From CAZDVQ01 sp964508975 (GTDB lineage: Bacteria; Bacteroidota; Bacteroidia; Chitinophagales; Saprospiraceae), in contig CAZDVQ010000021.1 of the NCBI GenBank assembly GCA_964508975.1, forward strand, positions 1 through 62,592: DNA of 62,592 bases. The letters are read 5' to 3'. Made by a program: the position numbers and the translations under genes. The notes under the pieces are model-generated. The model saw nothing but the letters and a program-made list of their open reading frames with translations, made no database searches and had not been told where the DNA came from. Positions 46,801-53,725 of the stretch are shown here, in pieces (positions within the stretch are counted from its first letter, which is position 1; each line of letters begins with the position of its first letter).

Positions 46801-47933
46801 CGGATAGGACAAGCATTATCCCTTACTTCAACCGTGAAAAAGTTTGCCCCGGTATTGGCTGCCGTGGGCGTCCAACAGAAAGTACCGGTTGGGAATGGGC
46901 TACCAGTGCTGTTGAACGTAGCACCGGCCACGCCATTATTCCAAGTCATAGATAAGTTTTGACTTGCATCAGTATCGAAGGTAGCTATATTGAAACATAA
47001 GTTTACGCCTGCACATACATCAATAGTATAAGGCCCGGTAACGCCAGAAGCGTTGGCCGTACCATCGATGCCAGAGGCTACCGGTAATTGATTATTACAA
47101 GCCAATACGGTAAACTGCATGTCGCGAACAACCTCGCCAATCTTGACGCCATTGCGGTATTCTTCTACACGGACACACAACACGCCTACCTGGGCTACGC
47201 TTGGGGTAAAACTCAAGGCTCCTGTTACAGGGTCAAGCGCAACACCACTGGCTGTACTGAGTGGGTTTGCACCACTAAAACCACCTGCATAGCTAACGTT
47301 TGTACCCGGAGCTTCTTGGCAACTTACCAAGCTGAACACCAAGGAGTCACCGTCAACGTCAAATACGCCATGGTTGTAATTCATGGGTTGACCAATACAA
47401 GCAAATGGTACTGGAAGGTTATTAAAATCGGGGGAGTTATTACAGGGGGATGCCGAGTTATTGAGCAGTGCTCGTACATAAAATTCTTGGTTACCTGGGC
47501 TACTCAAGGTTGTGATGGCATTGTTGCGGCAACACTCCGTCCAGCCAAGTATCCAGTCACTACAGCCAGGAGGCAAGGTCAAGTTACCCTCGTAGGTATA
47601 TTGCTGTATACCGTTGGGCGATGAACCATTACAGGGATTAGGCGCCGTTGAACAAATTGGGGTAACCATAATTGGTGCACCTACCTGATTAACAGTTATA
47701 CTTGAACTAACACCACACTGGGCCGAACTATAGGTAATACTATAACTCGAGGCTGGCGTAATACCTCTACAGTCCCTAAAAAATTTAAGACGTACCCTAT
47801 ATTGGTTTGGGCCAATGCACTCGTAGGTCAAGTCGGCGCCCATGGCATGGGATGCAAATAGCTCGTTCGATCCGAGAAAAAGCAATGCAAAAACGACTAA
47901 GAATTGGCTTAGTTTGGTGTAATAGTATTTCAT
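37830..47933 (-). CDS. Giant surface protein with SprB-like repeats, glycine-rich insert and type-B (gliding-motility) C-terminal sorting domain
   Basis: 3367 residues. Signal peptide (residues ~1-28, ending LFASHA), then a conserved-style N-domain (GADLTYECIGPNQYRVRLKF) and PKD/Ig-like modules. Residues ~570-710 resemble a right-handed beta-helix (DUF1565-like: IYVSPTGTPANPGTQASPTD), interrupted by a ~280-residue Gly-rich block (~712-990). Residues ~1320-1960 are SprB-like repeats with a 76-residue period (GGTxPYSYNxGxGAQxSNVF...VTVTDxNGCT); further SprB-like repeats lie at ~2650-3190. A carbohydrate-binding-like domain is at ~2154-2325 (NLVNNGNFNQGNVGF...FALDDIAFTPFC). The last ~85 residues (YIPTAFTPNGDGLNDIFMVY...FDRWGELV) are the type-B T9SS sorting domain. 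It is expected to be exported and attached to, or released from, the cell surface as an adhesin. Confidence 0.93.
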   Translation of the reverse strand: MKYYYTKLSQFLVVFALLFLGSNELFASHAMGADLTYECIGPNQYRVRLKFFRDCRGITPASSYSITYSSAQCGVSSSITVNQVGAPIMVTPICSTAPNPCNGSSPNGIQQYTYEGNLTLPPGCSDWILGWTECCRNNAITTLSSPGNQEFYVRALLNNSASPCNNSPDFNNLPVPFACIGQPMNYNHGVFDVDGDSLVFSLVSCQEAPGTNVSYAGGFSGANPLSTASGVALDPVTGALSFTPSVAQVGVLCVRVEEYRNGVKIGEVVRDMQFTVLACNNQLPVASGIDGTANASGVTGPYTIDVCAGVNLCFNIATFDTDASQNLSMTWNNGVAGATFNSTGSPFPTGTFCWTPTAANTGANFFTVEVRDNACPIRGSRTYTYNINVIPNPNPPVSAGPDVNICRNGSTNLNATTAATNVVGWSWSPTNGLSSSTIPNPVANPTSTTTYTVTIQYADGCFSSDNVTVTVLPDPAVSVYPANLDICSGASALLSASTTGGATFAWFNGATPLGTGTVTGSSSTLNVSPSASTTYSVVVTNSFGCTATATSVINVGTPPPLAQCVNIYVSPTGTPANPGTQASPTDLNTALSMAACNNTVIKMAVGTYNIDNPLNLSSFLTLEGGFDPSNAWTKTSQAGATTINRTINNIEGPNNARRLVALQANGAVGFGLHDLTISTAPGTTGTTALSGVSTYGLHLTACSDYKVVRCQILPGRAGPGANGSAGTAGAAGASGAGGANGGGCSFCTQAGGGGGAGAGAGSGTRAGGNGGNGGTGSSPFGGNTSGNGGANGGGGASGGSGGQGFNEIVGGGCDSPGAPNIGNNGANGTAGTPGAVGATGPAGTFVGGFFVPGGQAGTGANGANGTGGGGGGGGGGQGSTLGNADGGGGGGGGGQGGAGGTGGTGGFGSGGSFGLLLVANGANAQVIDCNVQLTASPAGVGGAGGAGGAGGGGGTGGNNCESGRGGNGGAGGAGGAGGQGGVGTAGLTSTVSTVSGTAPITNITNFALAAQPVIFAQNVNCTNVDVNFSSAGAAAWNFGAQANPTTANGALVTTQFTAINRHTITYSGNTYTQFHNVSFSGDIPPAIITSANLIGAPDTFQLCVGDFASFSSNIFGDTYNWDFGGAIANPGNVQNLFEQFNTVGFYTIQLNLVTDCCGPTPIDTIYLFVDPVPTPGPGVDYEICVGDAVTLTVTGLNPTDSISWSPSAGLNFLSSNVVEANPVATTVYVATVYSNVAGRLSCPQTVNFTVTVRPVPVISPVATAVTCSNNGQASVTVTGGSGTYTFQWATSENFIPLTNLIVGNYQVTVTDAGFAAGCTATENVYVAPGPTQPVAYIQTSLNVSCNGLNDGTITANVVGGIIPYTFNWSNGGVGQTVSNLSPGNYCVTVTDGNGCSSTICQDIFEPAILDMVLLDSSDVTGCFGGANGSILLDATGGTGAHTYTWSPNVSSGVSASSLSAGTYSITVSDVNGCQDSISIVIAQPALLVASAVQDSVNCNGGNDGSITVTAGGGTPVYQYDLGLGAQTSNVLTGLTAGSYTITVTDVNACFTTVTITVLQPTPLVVSSVQDSVECFGGNDGSITVTASGATPTYSYNLGTGAQGSNVLGTLTAGTYTVTVTDFNGCTATTSSTVLEPTQLSATAVQDSVECFGAADGSITVTATGGTLPYSYNRGAGAQASNLFTSLAAGSYTITVTDGNGCTVQVIQTVLEPTQLGATAVQDSVNCFGQSNGSITVTATGGTLPYSYNRGTGSQASSVFTGLAAGPYSIVVTDGNGCTFTLNQSVFEPAVLSASVVQDSVNCFGANDGSITVTAVGGTLNYQYNIGAGFQLSNVFSGLTAGSYTVTVSDLNACTTSATISVLEPTVLTASSVQDSVECFGGNDGSIIVTATGGTPSYSYNLGTGAQASNVLSTLIAGSYTVTVTDFNGCTATTSATVLQPTALQLTITQSQVSCVGLNNNAIDLGVTGGTLPYAYLWSNAATTQDLSSLPAGTYNVTVTDGNLCTATTTLTLVENANPIVTAIPDQLLCAASTTITASTTSGTPNFTYNWDNGLGAGQTQTVSPTVTTTYTVTVSDANGCTGTDQTVVTVLQLSISNDTAICLGSSATLTVTGDNILDITWAPAATLSTTTAATTVATPTTTTTYTATVLQVGNNLVNNGNFNQGNVGFTSDYISSPTDLTPESTYGIIANPTSGHTGFAPCPDHTTGAGNQMVVNGAGSPNRNVWCQTITVAPNSDYAFSTWVQSVVASSPAILQFFVNGVQIGPSFTAPGVNCQWAQFYDTWNSGASTTAQLCIVNQNTTTGGNDFALDDIAFTPFCLRTIDVDVTVNFVTPTASSNSPVCEFDTLFLYGGGGTSYTWTGPNSFSGTGDTTFVANAGLAANGTYNVSVTDINGCTASTTTTAIVNDAPVADAGANVAICAGLSTTLTATVTQGTAPFTFTWDNGLGAGATHTVTPAVTTTYNVTVTDGNGCSSTDSVVVTINTLPQVSLGPDTAICVGFCAPLVATITSGGTAPFTYAWDNLLIGNGPVQNVCPLVTTTYSVTATDALGCSLSDSKTVVVNSNPIPNAGLDTIICYGSSANLNVTATSGLPPYVFNWNNSLGLGASHVVSPIVNTTYVVTVTDQNGCTGTDDIVVNVPAQLIASTTVTNVSCFQGSNGAINLTVTGGLLNYTYLWSNGATVQDPTGLVAGTYSVVVTDNIGCTVSTSATVTEPTLLQASITTNSNYNGFPISCFGASDGSITAVGTGGTAPYNYAWSNSVGIPNNLNLPIGTYNVTITDANGCSDSATVTLTQPTQVLVNITGQQDPGCNGGCDGFAVAVASGGISIPFGTYSFDWSNGTTAQTATNLCAGNYTVIAADANGCTATASTTLGEPTPLIVDTLTLVDVSCYGASDGVIVVQASGGTPPYVTYTWNDGNTGQYRAGLAAGVYTVTVTDANGCTAENFFSVVSPAPILANVLATPTLCNGDNTGFISVNPFGGTAPYTYLWSDGQTTASAQNLAAGTYSVSVTDANGCSTVISGIVVTQPSAISSTVSVNQNVSCFGGNDGSAEVFPQGGTAPYSYAWSNGETDAVALQLEAGPFSVTVTDANACSTVAFDTLTQPAPIVASLETLNATCFADADARIIIDTLYGGQPPYSVALNGGATFQDVSDGYQYDGLTAGAYSLLFTDFNGCTLTVSTTVTQPDQIVVDAGADVIIQMGEETQLSAMVFDAPFGSTYLWTPSTALDCTTCLDPVANPVESTTYTILVTDPNGCTANDAVLVEVTRDRNVYIPTAFTPNGDGLNDIFMVYGGVGVSGVSSFLVFDRWGELVHQAQNFMPGDPAFGWDGNLKGKPMNNGVFIYVVDIEFVDGSTLQYKGDVSLIK
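42110..43480 (-). repeat. 228-bp (76-residue) SprB-like tandem repeat block
   Basis: At least six consecutive units of the form QDSVxCFGxxDGSITVTATG...PYSYNxGxGAQASNxF...AGSYTxTVTDxNGCT...VLEPTxL. The DNA is strongly similar between units, so assemblies may collapse or expand it. Confidence 0.85.
44960..45800 (-). repeat. Glycine-rich low-complexity insert in the giant surface protein
   Basis: About 280 codons dominated by Gly, Ala, Asn, Ser and Thr, with runs of up to ten Gly and stretches of GxY-like triplets (NGANGTAGTPGAVGATGPAG). It lies inside the beta-helix domain: beta-helix motifs occur before (TACSDYKVVRCQILPG) and after (GLLLVANGANAQVIDCNVQL). DNA is very GC-rich, opening false ORFs in other frames. 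Confidence 0.9.
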
Positions 47934-47995
47934 GAAAACTAGTTTATTAGGCTTGGAGCAGGGTATTTTGGGAATACACCCGTGTAAAGTAACTC

Positions 47996-48003
47996 CAAAT
48001 ATA
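47996..48003 (-). promoter_or_regulatory. -7 element TATATTTG of the giant surface protein gene
   Basis: Exact TAnnTTTG on the minus strand; start expected near 47989, leader ~55 nt. The -33 position is not clear. Confidence 0.5.
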
Positions 48004-48164
48004 TAGATTTATTTTTTTGCGGTAGTAGAAAATCAAAATTATGCCCTATAAATTAACGCTAAGTACATTTTCATACATAATTTAGGACTACTTTGATACC
48101 GTTTACAACGTATAAGCAGGGCCAAACGCTTGCCAACGCTACCTTTTCTTTTTATGATTTGGGG

Positions 48165-48351
48165 ATGTGGGAATTTGAGGATGTGAGGATATGGGGATGT
48201 GAGGATGACAACTACGCTCTGCTCTCTGCTCTCATAACTAATAACTGGCCTAGCGATGTGGAGCGGTGGCCCGCAGGGCCAGACCGCAACGCGGGCCGAG
48301 CGCTAGCGAGCCGCGCAACGTAGCGCCGCCGCAACGCGGCGGAGGCCCCAA
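48165..48351. repeat. Composite: octamer tract + CTCTGC stretch + GC-rich class E module
   Basis: Octamers GTGAGGAT-ATGGGGAT-GTGAGGAT-GAC (48165-48210), then CTCTGCTCTCTGCTCTCATA, then GGCCTAGCGATGTGGAGCGG opening a class E module (48253-48351) with hairpins GGCCC-GCA-GGGCC, CCGC-AAC-GCGG and CCGCCGC-AAC-GCGGCGG. Same order as 22476-22773. The rest of 47934-48419 is plain AT-rich sequence. Confidence 0.85.
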
Positions 48352-48393
48352 ACAAAAACAAAAAGCTGGAATGCACACGAGGTACATTCCAGC
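48350..48393 (-). terminator. Intrinsic terminator of the symporter gene
   Basis: GCTGGAATG ... CATTCCAGC followed on the minus strand by TTTTTGTTTTTG, 26 bp after the stop. Confidence 0.9.
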
Positions 48394-48419
48394 CTATATA
48401 ATTGCTTAACAGATCAATA

Positions 48420-50087
48420 CTAGCCCTTGATGACCTTTATGTAGCGGGCCAACTCGGCTTTAACTACAGGGGCCATAACGATCAAACCAATAATGTTGGG
48501 GAACACCATGGCAAAAATCATGGCATCGGAGAAGTCGATTACTGGGCCAAGGTTGGCAGCGGCACCGATAACCACGAATACACAGAAAATGATTTTATAA
48601 GCGATATCAACGCCCTTGCCCTTACCAAAGAGGTATTTCCATGCTTGCAAGCCATAGTATGACCACGACAACATGGTTGAGAATGCGAATAAAACAACCG
48701 CGATGGTCAAAATATAACGGAAACCAGGAATGGTTGAGTCGAATGCAATAGAGGTTAAGGCAACACCGCCTTCAGTACCTTCAACCGATACGCTGTAGTT
48801 GTTGGTAACGACGAGCACCAAGGCAGTCATGGTACAAATTACCACTGTATCGATAAACGGCTCCAACAGAGACACTACACCTTCACTGGCTGGGTACTTA
48901 GTTTTAACGGCAGAGTGCGCAATAGCCGCTGAACCAACACCTGCCTCGTTTGAGAACGCTGCACGTTTGAACCCTTGGAACAATACACCTACAACACCAC
49001 CAGTAACACCAGCAGCGGTGAATGCTCCTTCAAAAATCAGTTGGAAAGCATGTGGCAACTCGTTGGCTTTAACGACCAAGATAATCAAGGCTGCACCAAC
49101 ATACAAAATGGCCATAAATGGCACGATGGTCTCAGCTACTCTACCAATACGCTTGATGCCGCCAATGATAACCACCGCAACCAAAAGGGCCATGATAATA
49201 CCGAAAACAGCGCCAGAGTTACCGCCGGCAAAACCAGTTACGTTTTGGAGTTGAGCTGCGGCTTGGTTGGCTTGGAACATGTTGCCCCCGCCAAATGAGC
49301 CACCGACGCACATGATGGCAAAGAAAACAGCAAACACTTTACCAACGACAGCCCAATTGGCTCCACGCTCCGCAAAGCCTTTGCTGAGGTAGTACATGGG
49401 CCCACCGTAAACGGTACCGTCTGGGCCAATATCGCGATATTTAACACCGAGTGTACACTCCACAAATTTAGAAGACATACCGAGGAAACCAGCGAGAATC
49501 ATCCAGAAAGTAGCACCAGGGCCACCCAGGGTAATCGCTACCGCTACACCTGCAATATTACCTAAACCTACCGTTGCAGACAAAGCCGCTGATAAAGCCT
49601 GGAAGTGAGACACCTCACCATGAGCACCTTCATTGGCTACCGTACGAGCGATATCTCCTGAATCTAAAACATTGACAGAGCCTTTAGCATCTACTTCATC
49701 AGCGCCCTTAGCCACTTTATCTGCATATTTTCCCCGAACGGTTTGAATAGCCGTGCCAAAATGCCTGAAATTGACAAATCCAAAGTAGAGGGTAAAATAT
49801 AAAGCACCGCCAACCAACAAAAGTAAAACCAAAGGAAAATTAACGCCGTTTGGCAATGGAATGGCATAGAATACGATACTACTGATCAAATCGGTAGCAG
49901 GCTTGATGGCTTCATTAATTTTGTCATCAAGTCCTTTTTCCACGATTTCAGGGGTTACAGCTGGTGCGCTGTTCAGTACTGGCCCTCCAATTGTATCCTT
50001 TTGGGCACCTAAAATAGTGCTGACCAACATAAAAAGTACTAGTACCAGTACCCTTGAACGTAAGATGTTTGATAAAGCGTTAATCAT
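48420..50087 (-). CDS. Sodium:alanine (AGCS family) symporter
   Basis: 555 residues. An N-terminal hydrophobic segment (VLVLVLFMLVSTILGAQ) and a ~45-residue linker precede the usual AGCS core, so the protein is ~80-100 residues longer at the front than typical members. Core motifs: LSAALSATVGLGNIAGVAVA, GGPGATFWMILAGFLGMSSK, FVECTLGVKYRDIGPDGTVY, GGPMYYLSKG, GFKRAAFSNEAGVGSAAIAH and the late helices FAFSTMLSWSYYGLQAWKYL. Ten to eleven membrane helices. Imports alanine or glycine with Na+. Single gene. Confidence 0.93.
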   Translation of the reverse strand: MINALSNILRSRVLVLVLFMLVSTILGAQKDTIGGPVLNSAPAVTPEIVEKGLDDKINEAIKPATDLISSIVFYAIPLPNGVNFPLVLLLLVGGALYFTLYFGFVNFRHFGTAIQTVRGKYADKVAKGADEVDAKGSVNVLDSGDIARTVANEGAHGEVSHFQALSAALSATVGLGNIAGVAVAITLGGPGATFWMILAGFLGMSSKFVECTLGVKYRDIGPDGTVYGGPMYYLSKGFAERGANWAVVGKVFAVFFAIMCVGGSFGGGNMFQANQAAAQLQNVTGFAGGNSGAVFGIIMALLVAVVIIGGIKRIGRVAETIVPFMAILYVGAALIILVVKANELPHAFQLIFEGAFTAAGVTGGVVGVLFQGFKRAAFSNEAGVGSAAIAHSAVKTKYPASEGVVSLLEPFIDTVVICTMTALVLVVTNNYSVSVEGTEGGVALTSIAFDSTIPGFRYILTIAVVLFAFSTMLSWSYYGLQAWKYLFGKGKGVDIAYKIIFCVFVVIGAAANLGPVIDFSDAMIFAMVFPNIIGLIVMAPVVKAELARYIKVIKG

Positions 50088-50211
50088 AATAATAGTTTAT
50101 ATAATATGTAAAAGGCTCTTAATGAACGAAATCGATATATCATAGATATATCAGAATGCCAAAAATAGAACTATGTATGATAATTTACAAATTATTGTGT
50201 GATTTCTAATA

Positions 50212-50248
50212 CAAAAAATGGCCAAGCGCAATGCGCTTGGCCATTTTA
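50212..50248 (-). terminator. Intrinsic terminator (bidirectional form)
   Basis: ATGGCCAAGCGC-AAT-GCGCTTGGCCAT, 12-bp perfect stem, flanked by A run and T run. Lies after the stop of the lipoprotein gene at 50288. Confidence 0.95.
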
Positions 50249-50287
50249 AAAATAATATTCGGAGCCGGTAGCGGCTTCTGTCTGTGT

Positions 50288-50773
50288 TTATTTAGCGCTT
50301 TGTTTCACGCTTTCAAACATCATTTTCACTTGGTCGAGGGTATATTTTTCAACGGTTGTAGTTTCAAAGGTGAAGCATTTATCGCCTTTGAAATAGCAGT
50401 AGTAGAAGTTGTAATAGATGTCGTTTTCGGCCCATTTAGTTTCATACACGAAGGCATCTTTCGATTCTTCTACAATTTTAGAAAACTCTTCACGGGCTTT
50501 GACATCAGCAAGTCTTTCTTGGGTTAAGCCTTCAACACTAGAGCCCATTGGGATTTCTTCCGCATAGATATGCACATAATATTCGCCTGGTTTTTCAACG
50601 ACTACATCGTCGCCAAGGCCAATTTGTATTTTTTTCACGGTAACACCTTCAGGGGCCTTGATACTAATGGGCAAGCCATGTTGCATCAGGTCAAAATCCT
50701 TGACGCCGCCGCCGTTTTTACAAGCTACAACGAAGAGTACTAGTAACGAGAGGAAAAGGCTTAACTTTTTCAT
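50288..50773 (-). CDS. Lipoprotein of unknown function
   Basis: 161 residues. MKKLSLFLSLLVLFVVAC is a lipoprotein signal (Cys 18), followed by KNGGGVKDFDLMQHGLPISI and KAPEGVTVKKIQIGLGDDVV. The phrase GxPxxIxAPEGxxV is seen in several small Bacteroidota lipoproteins, but the function is unknown. The last helix (LDQVKMMFESVKQSAK) is amphipathic. It lies 420 bp downstream of the OmpA/PD40 gene and has its own promoter (TACCTTTG at 50817-50824, minus) and terminator. Confidence 0.8.
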   Translation of the reverse strand: MKKLSLFLSLLVLFVVACKNGGGVKDFDLMQHGLPISIKAPEGVTVKKIQIGLGDDVVVEKPGEYYVHIYAEEIPMGSSVEGLTQERLADVKAREEFSKIVEESKDAFVYETKWAENDIYYNFYYCYFKGDKCFTFETTTVEKYTLDQVKMMFESVKQSAK

Positions 50774-50816
50774 AATTTGAATGGATTAAAGTTTGGGTAA
50801 ACATTTGTTTGCCTTG

Positions 50817-50824
50817 CAAAGGTA
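50817..50824 (-). promoter_or_regulatory. -7 element TACCTTTG of the lipoprotein gene
   Basis: Exact TAnnTTTG on the minus strand, leader ~37 nt to ATG 50773. It abuts the outer edge of the 160-bp inverted-repeat element at 50829-50988. Confidence 0.6.
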
Positions 50825-50828
50825 CAAC

Positions 50829-50988
50829 GAAGCTGTTTAGACTTTACTCATTTGGCTAAAAATGGCGCTTTTCCGCCCAGAAATCAGCAATTTTCTCGGC
50901 AATAACGCTGCTATTACCTCAAAAATTCCGGATTCCTGGACAAAAAATCACTCATTTTTAGCTCAAACAGCAAAGTCTAAACAGCTTC
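50829..50988. mobile_element. Possible MITE-like element, 160 bp with 17-bp perfect terminal inverted repeats
   Basis: GAAGCTGTTTAGACTTT (50829-50845) and its exact reverse complement (50972-50988) close the element. Imperfect pairing extends inward with a shared GCTAAAAATG/CATTTTTAGC block (50855-50864 and 50953-50962). No ORF worth calling, no transposase. The whole unit could fold into one long hairpin. Target-site duplication is not clear. Confidence 0.55.
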
Positions 50989-51044
50989 ACATAAACGGCA
51001 CCTTCGGCATCAATGTTGGCTGGTATATTCGTTTGATTTTGGGC

Positions 51045-51085
51045 AAAAAAAAAAGAACGGCGCCGTAAGGATACGGCAGCCGTTC
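51045..51085 (-). terminator. Intrinsic terminator downstream of the OmpA/PD40 gene
   Basis: GAACGGC(g)CCGTA...TACGG(ca)GCCGTTC hairpin with a one-base bulge (51055-51085) followed on the minus strand by a run of ten T. It is 109 bp beyond the stop at 51194. Confidence 0.75.
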
Positions 51086-51193
51086 AAAAGAAGAGAGAGT
51101 AGTATGTGGCTCAAAGATACATATTTTTTAAATATGCACCTATCCCTAAAATTAAATGACAATTAATTTTAGTGACCCATTTTTTAGGCTGGA

Positions 51194-53686
51194 CTATTCT
51201 CCAGATTTTTTGTCGATACGCACTGGAAGGTTATCGTTGTATTTGATTTCAACTTGTGGTATATCAAGGCTCAACACCTTAACCTCGGTACGGCGGTTGT
51301 ACTGGTGTGCAGCCTCGGTACAATCTACACCATCCTTGCATTCGTTACGAGGATTGTCTTCACCATAACCACGGGTGTAGATACGGTTGCGTTCAATACC
51401 TTTCGACACGATGTAATCGGCTGCAGCTTGGGCGCGTTTAGCCGAGAGTTTGGTGTTGTAAACACTAGAGCCACGGCTGTCGGTGTGCGAGCCCAGCTCA
51501 ACTACCATCGAGCTGTAAGTCTTCATGAATTCAACTACCTTGTCAAGGTCTGGACGAGCATCTTCGCGGATGTCAAATTTGTCAAAGTCGTAAAATACGC
51601 GGTTCAACTCCATCACGTAGCCTTCTTTCAAGTCGCCAGGGGTTACCGTGCTAATTTTACCGGTGTTGAATACCAAGTTTTGTTGCACGCCATCTTTTGG
51701 ACATTCAATACCGCGAAGTTTAATATCTTTAGTATCGCCGTTGAAGTTTTTCTTTTCGCCTTTCAGCACAAAATCACAACCACATTCAAGCGGGAAGAAA
51801 AATGCACCATTTTCGTCTGAACTAATCACGGTTTCATCGCCGTTACACATATTCAATAAGGTTACGGTAGCATTGGCAATTTTGTAGTTATCATATGAAC
51901 CATTGAGTACATACCCCGAGATACCAACTGCTTTAGCTTTGGGTTTGGGCGCTTTCATCGGGATACCGTATTCCACTTTTTCTGAGCGTTTGATACCCGC
52001 TGTTGAGTACTCTGCCACGGCGTCTGAATAGCCAGTTTTACTCGCCTTGAACACGTACTTGCGGTTGGGTTCCATGCGCATGCTGAAGCTACCATTATCG
52101 TTGGTTTCAAACAGCTCGGCTTCTTCTTCTGCGCTCGCATCTGAACCATCTTTGCGTTTTACGCTCACTTGGTACAAGCCATCGGCTTCGTCGCCATATG
52201 GCTTCAGTACAATTACATAGTCTTCGTCAGCATTGCCACCTGCAGCTGCGTCGGCAGCCAGCACGGTTACTTCTACATCTGCCTGGGGGATGCGCTGGTA
52301 GCTTTCTTCGTCAAATACAAAGATATTGCTCTCGATGATAATTGGTTCTTTAGCCTTTAAGCCATTCGGTGCATCGAATACATAAATATCATCCGAGCCT
52401 TTTCCGCCTGCACGGGCTGAAGTAAATAAGCCTTTTTTGCCCGCTTCATCCAGCACGAAGCCAAAATCATCAGCGGTAGTATTAAATGGTTTACCAATGT
52501 TTACAGGCACCGACCAGAACGTCGAGTCGCCCATGCTCACTTGCTTAGAATAGAAAATATCTAGACCGCCTACACCAGCATGGCCATTTGATGCGAAGTA
52601 TAAGGTTCCGTCCGAGTGCATAAAAGGGAATAACTCGTTACCGGCAGTATTTACGTTTGCACCCAAACTAACTGGCTTTGACCACGTTCCATCCTCAAAT
52701 TCAGAGATGTAGAGGTCCATACCTCCCCTGCCACCAACACGGTCGGCAGCGTATACTAGGTATTTTCCATCTGCCGAAATAGTAGGATGACAGTGCGCAC
52801 GGTCAATATTATTATACTCAAACGCTTGTAAATTCTGCCATGTGCCATCAATCAACTCAGCCATGAAAATGCCCAAGCGGGTCATGCCCTTCTTGTTCTT
52901 CATTTTTTTACCCTTGTAGTACAGGTTACGGGTAAAATAAATTTTGTCGCCACCTTTGTTAAATGAGGCAGAGCCTTCGTGAAACTCCGAGTTTATTTTG
53001 GTACTAAAAGGTTTAGCCTCTCCAAAGCTTGCTCCATCAAACGGGGCAAACCAAAGATCGTTGAAGTAATCTTTTGTCCAAATATCTGTACGCTTGGTCG
53101 TCAATCGGCTAGGATGCTTGCGGTTCGACACGAACACCACGCCGTTATCGTAAAACACAGGGCTAAAATCAAGTTTATCCGAGTTGAATCCAGCATTGGT
53201 AACGGTTACATTTTCAACCGTGCGGACATTTCCAGCCATTTTACAGCCGCGCACCAACTCTTCGCCACGGGTATCTTTGGCCTTCTCATTTTCCAAACCA
53301 TCAGCAATGGCCAAAGAGTCAAACCTTGATGCATACACAATGGCCTTGTCACAGTCGCCTATGGCTTGCAAACATTGGGCATAGTTAATCAGGTACTCAG
53401 CTTTATCGCTGCGTTTTACCAGCTGGCCATACCACACCGCGGCGTTGGCATAGTCACCGGTCAAACGATAACTATTGGCCATTTGGCTCATTTGGGTCAC
53501 ACTGGTTTTTTGGGCTTTCCCATCTTTACCCAGCTTACCCTGCCCATTTTTGTATTCGTCAAGCGAAGCTTGATAGCCTTTCTTTTGGTACAGTTGCTCG
53601 GCTTTTTTGCTCTTTTGGGCTTGGGCAGCCAAACCAACAAGGAGCAAAACGAGTATCATCAGTAATTTGTATGTAGCGCGCATCAT
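51194..53686 (-). CDS. OmpA-family protein with TPR, PD40 beta-propeller and carboxypeptidase-regulatory-like domain (PorE-like)
   Basis: 830 residues. Signal peptide MMRATYKLLMILVLLLVGLA..AQAQ; tetratricopeptide-like helices (~25-130: KAEQLYQKKGYQASLDEYKN; AEYLINYAQCLQAIGDCDKA); PD40/WD40-like propeller blades (~170-440: LDFSPVFYDNGVVFVSNR; HPTISADGKYLVYAADRVGG; ELFPFMHSDGTLYFASNGHA); Ig/CarboxypepD-like segments (~455-690: GYVLNGSYDNYKIANATVTL); and a C-terminal OmpA domain (~700-815) with VVELGSHTDSRGSSVYNTKL. Binds peptidoglycan. This architecture matches the PorE-type component linking type IX secretion to the wall. It lies 144 bp downstream of porP. Confidence 0.9.
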   Translation of the reverse strand: MMRATYKLLMILVLLLVGLAAQAQKSKKAEQLYQKKGYQASLDEYKNGQGKLGKDGKAQKTSVTQMSQMANSYRLTGDYANAAVWYGQLVKRSDKAEYLINYAQCLQAIGDCDKAIVYASRFDSLAIADGLENEKAKDTRGEELVRGCKMAGNVRTVENVTVTNAGFNSDKLDFSPVFYDNGVVFVSNRKHPSRLTTKRTDIWTKDYFNDLWFAPFDGASFGEAKPFSTKINSEFHEGSASFNKGGDKIYFTRNLYYKGKKMKNKKGMTRLGIFMAELIDGTWQNLQAFEYNNIDRAHCHPTISADGKYLVYAADRVGGRGGMDLYISEFEDGTWSKPVSLGANVNTAGNELFPFMHSDGTLYFASNGHAGVGGLDIFYSKQVSMGDSTFWSVPVNIGKPFNTTADDFGFVLDEAGKKGLFTSARAGGKGSDDIYVFDAPNGLKAKEPIIIESNIFVFDEESYQRIPQADVEVTVLAADAAAGGNADEDYVIVLKPYGDEADGLYQVSVKRKDGSDASAEEEAELFETNDNGSFSMRMEPNRKYVFKASKTGYSDAVAEYSTAGIKRSEKVEYGIPMKAPKPKAKAVGISGYVLNGSYDNYKIANATVTLLNMCNGDETVISSDENGAFFFPLECGCDFVLKGEKKNFNGDTKDIKLRGIECPKDGVQQNLVFNTGKISTVTPGDLKEGYVMELNRVFYDFDKFDIREDARPDLDKVVEFMKTYSSMVVELGSHTDSRGSSVYNTKLSAKRAQAAADYIVSKGIERNRIYTRGYGEDNPRNECKDGVDCTEAAHQYNRRTEVKVLSLDIPQVEIKYNDNLPVRIDKKSGE

Positions 53687-53725
53687 AGAGCGTTTTTTCG
53701 GTTGAATTTCTTTTAAATTGTTTTT

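Noticed and set aside
48093..48323. 76-codon plus ORF
   Set aside because: Made of the octamer tract and a class E module.
50862..51068. 68-codon plus ORF
   Set aside because: Runs through the inverted-repeat element and a terminator; no recognisable protein features.
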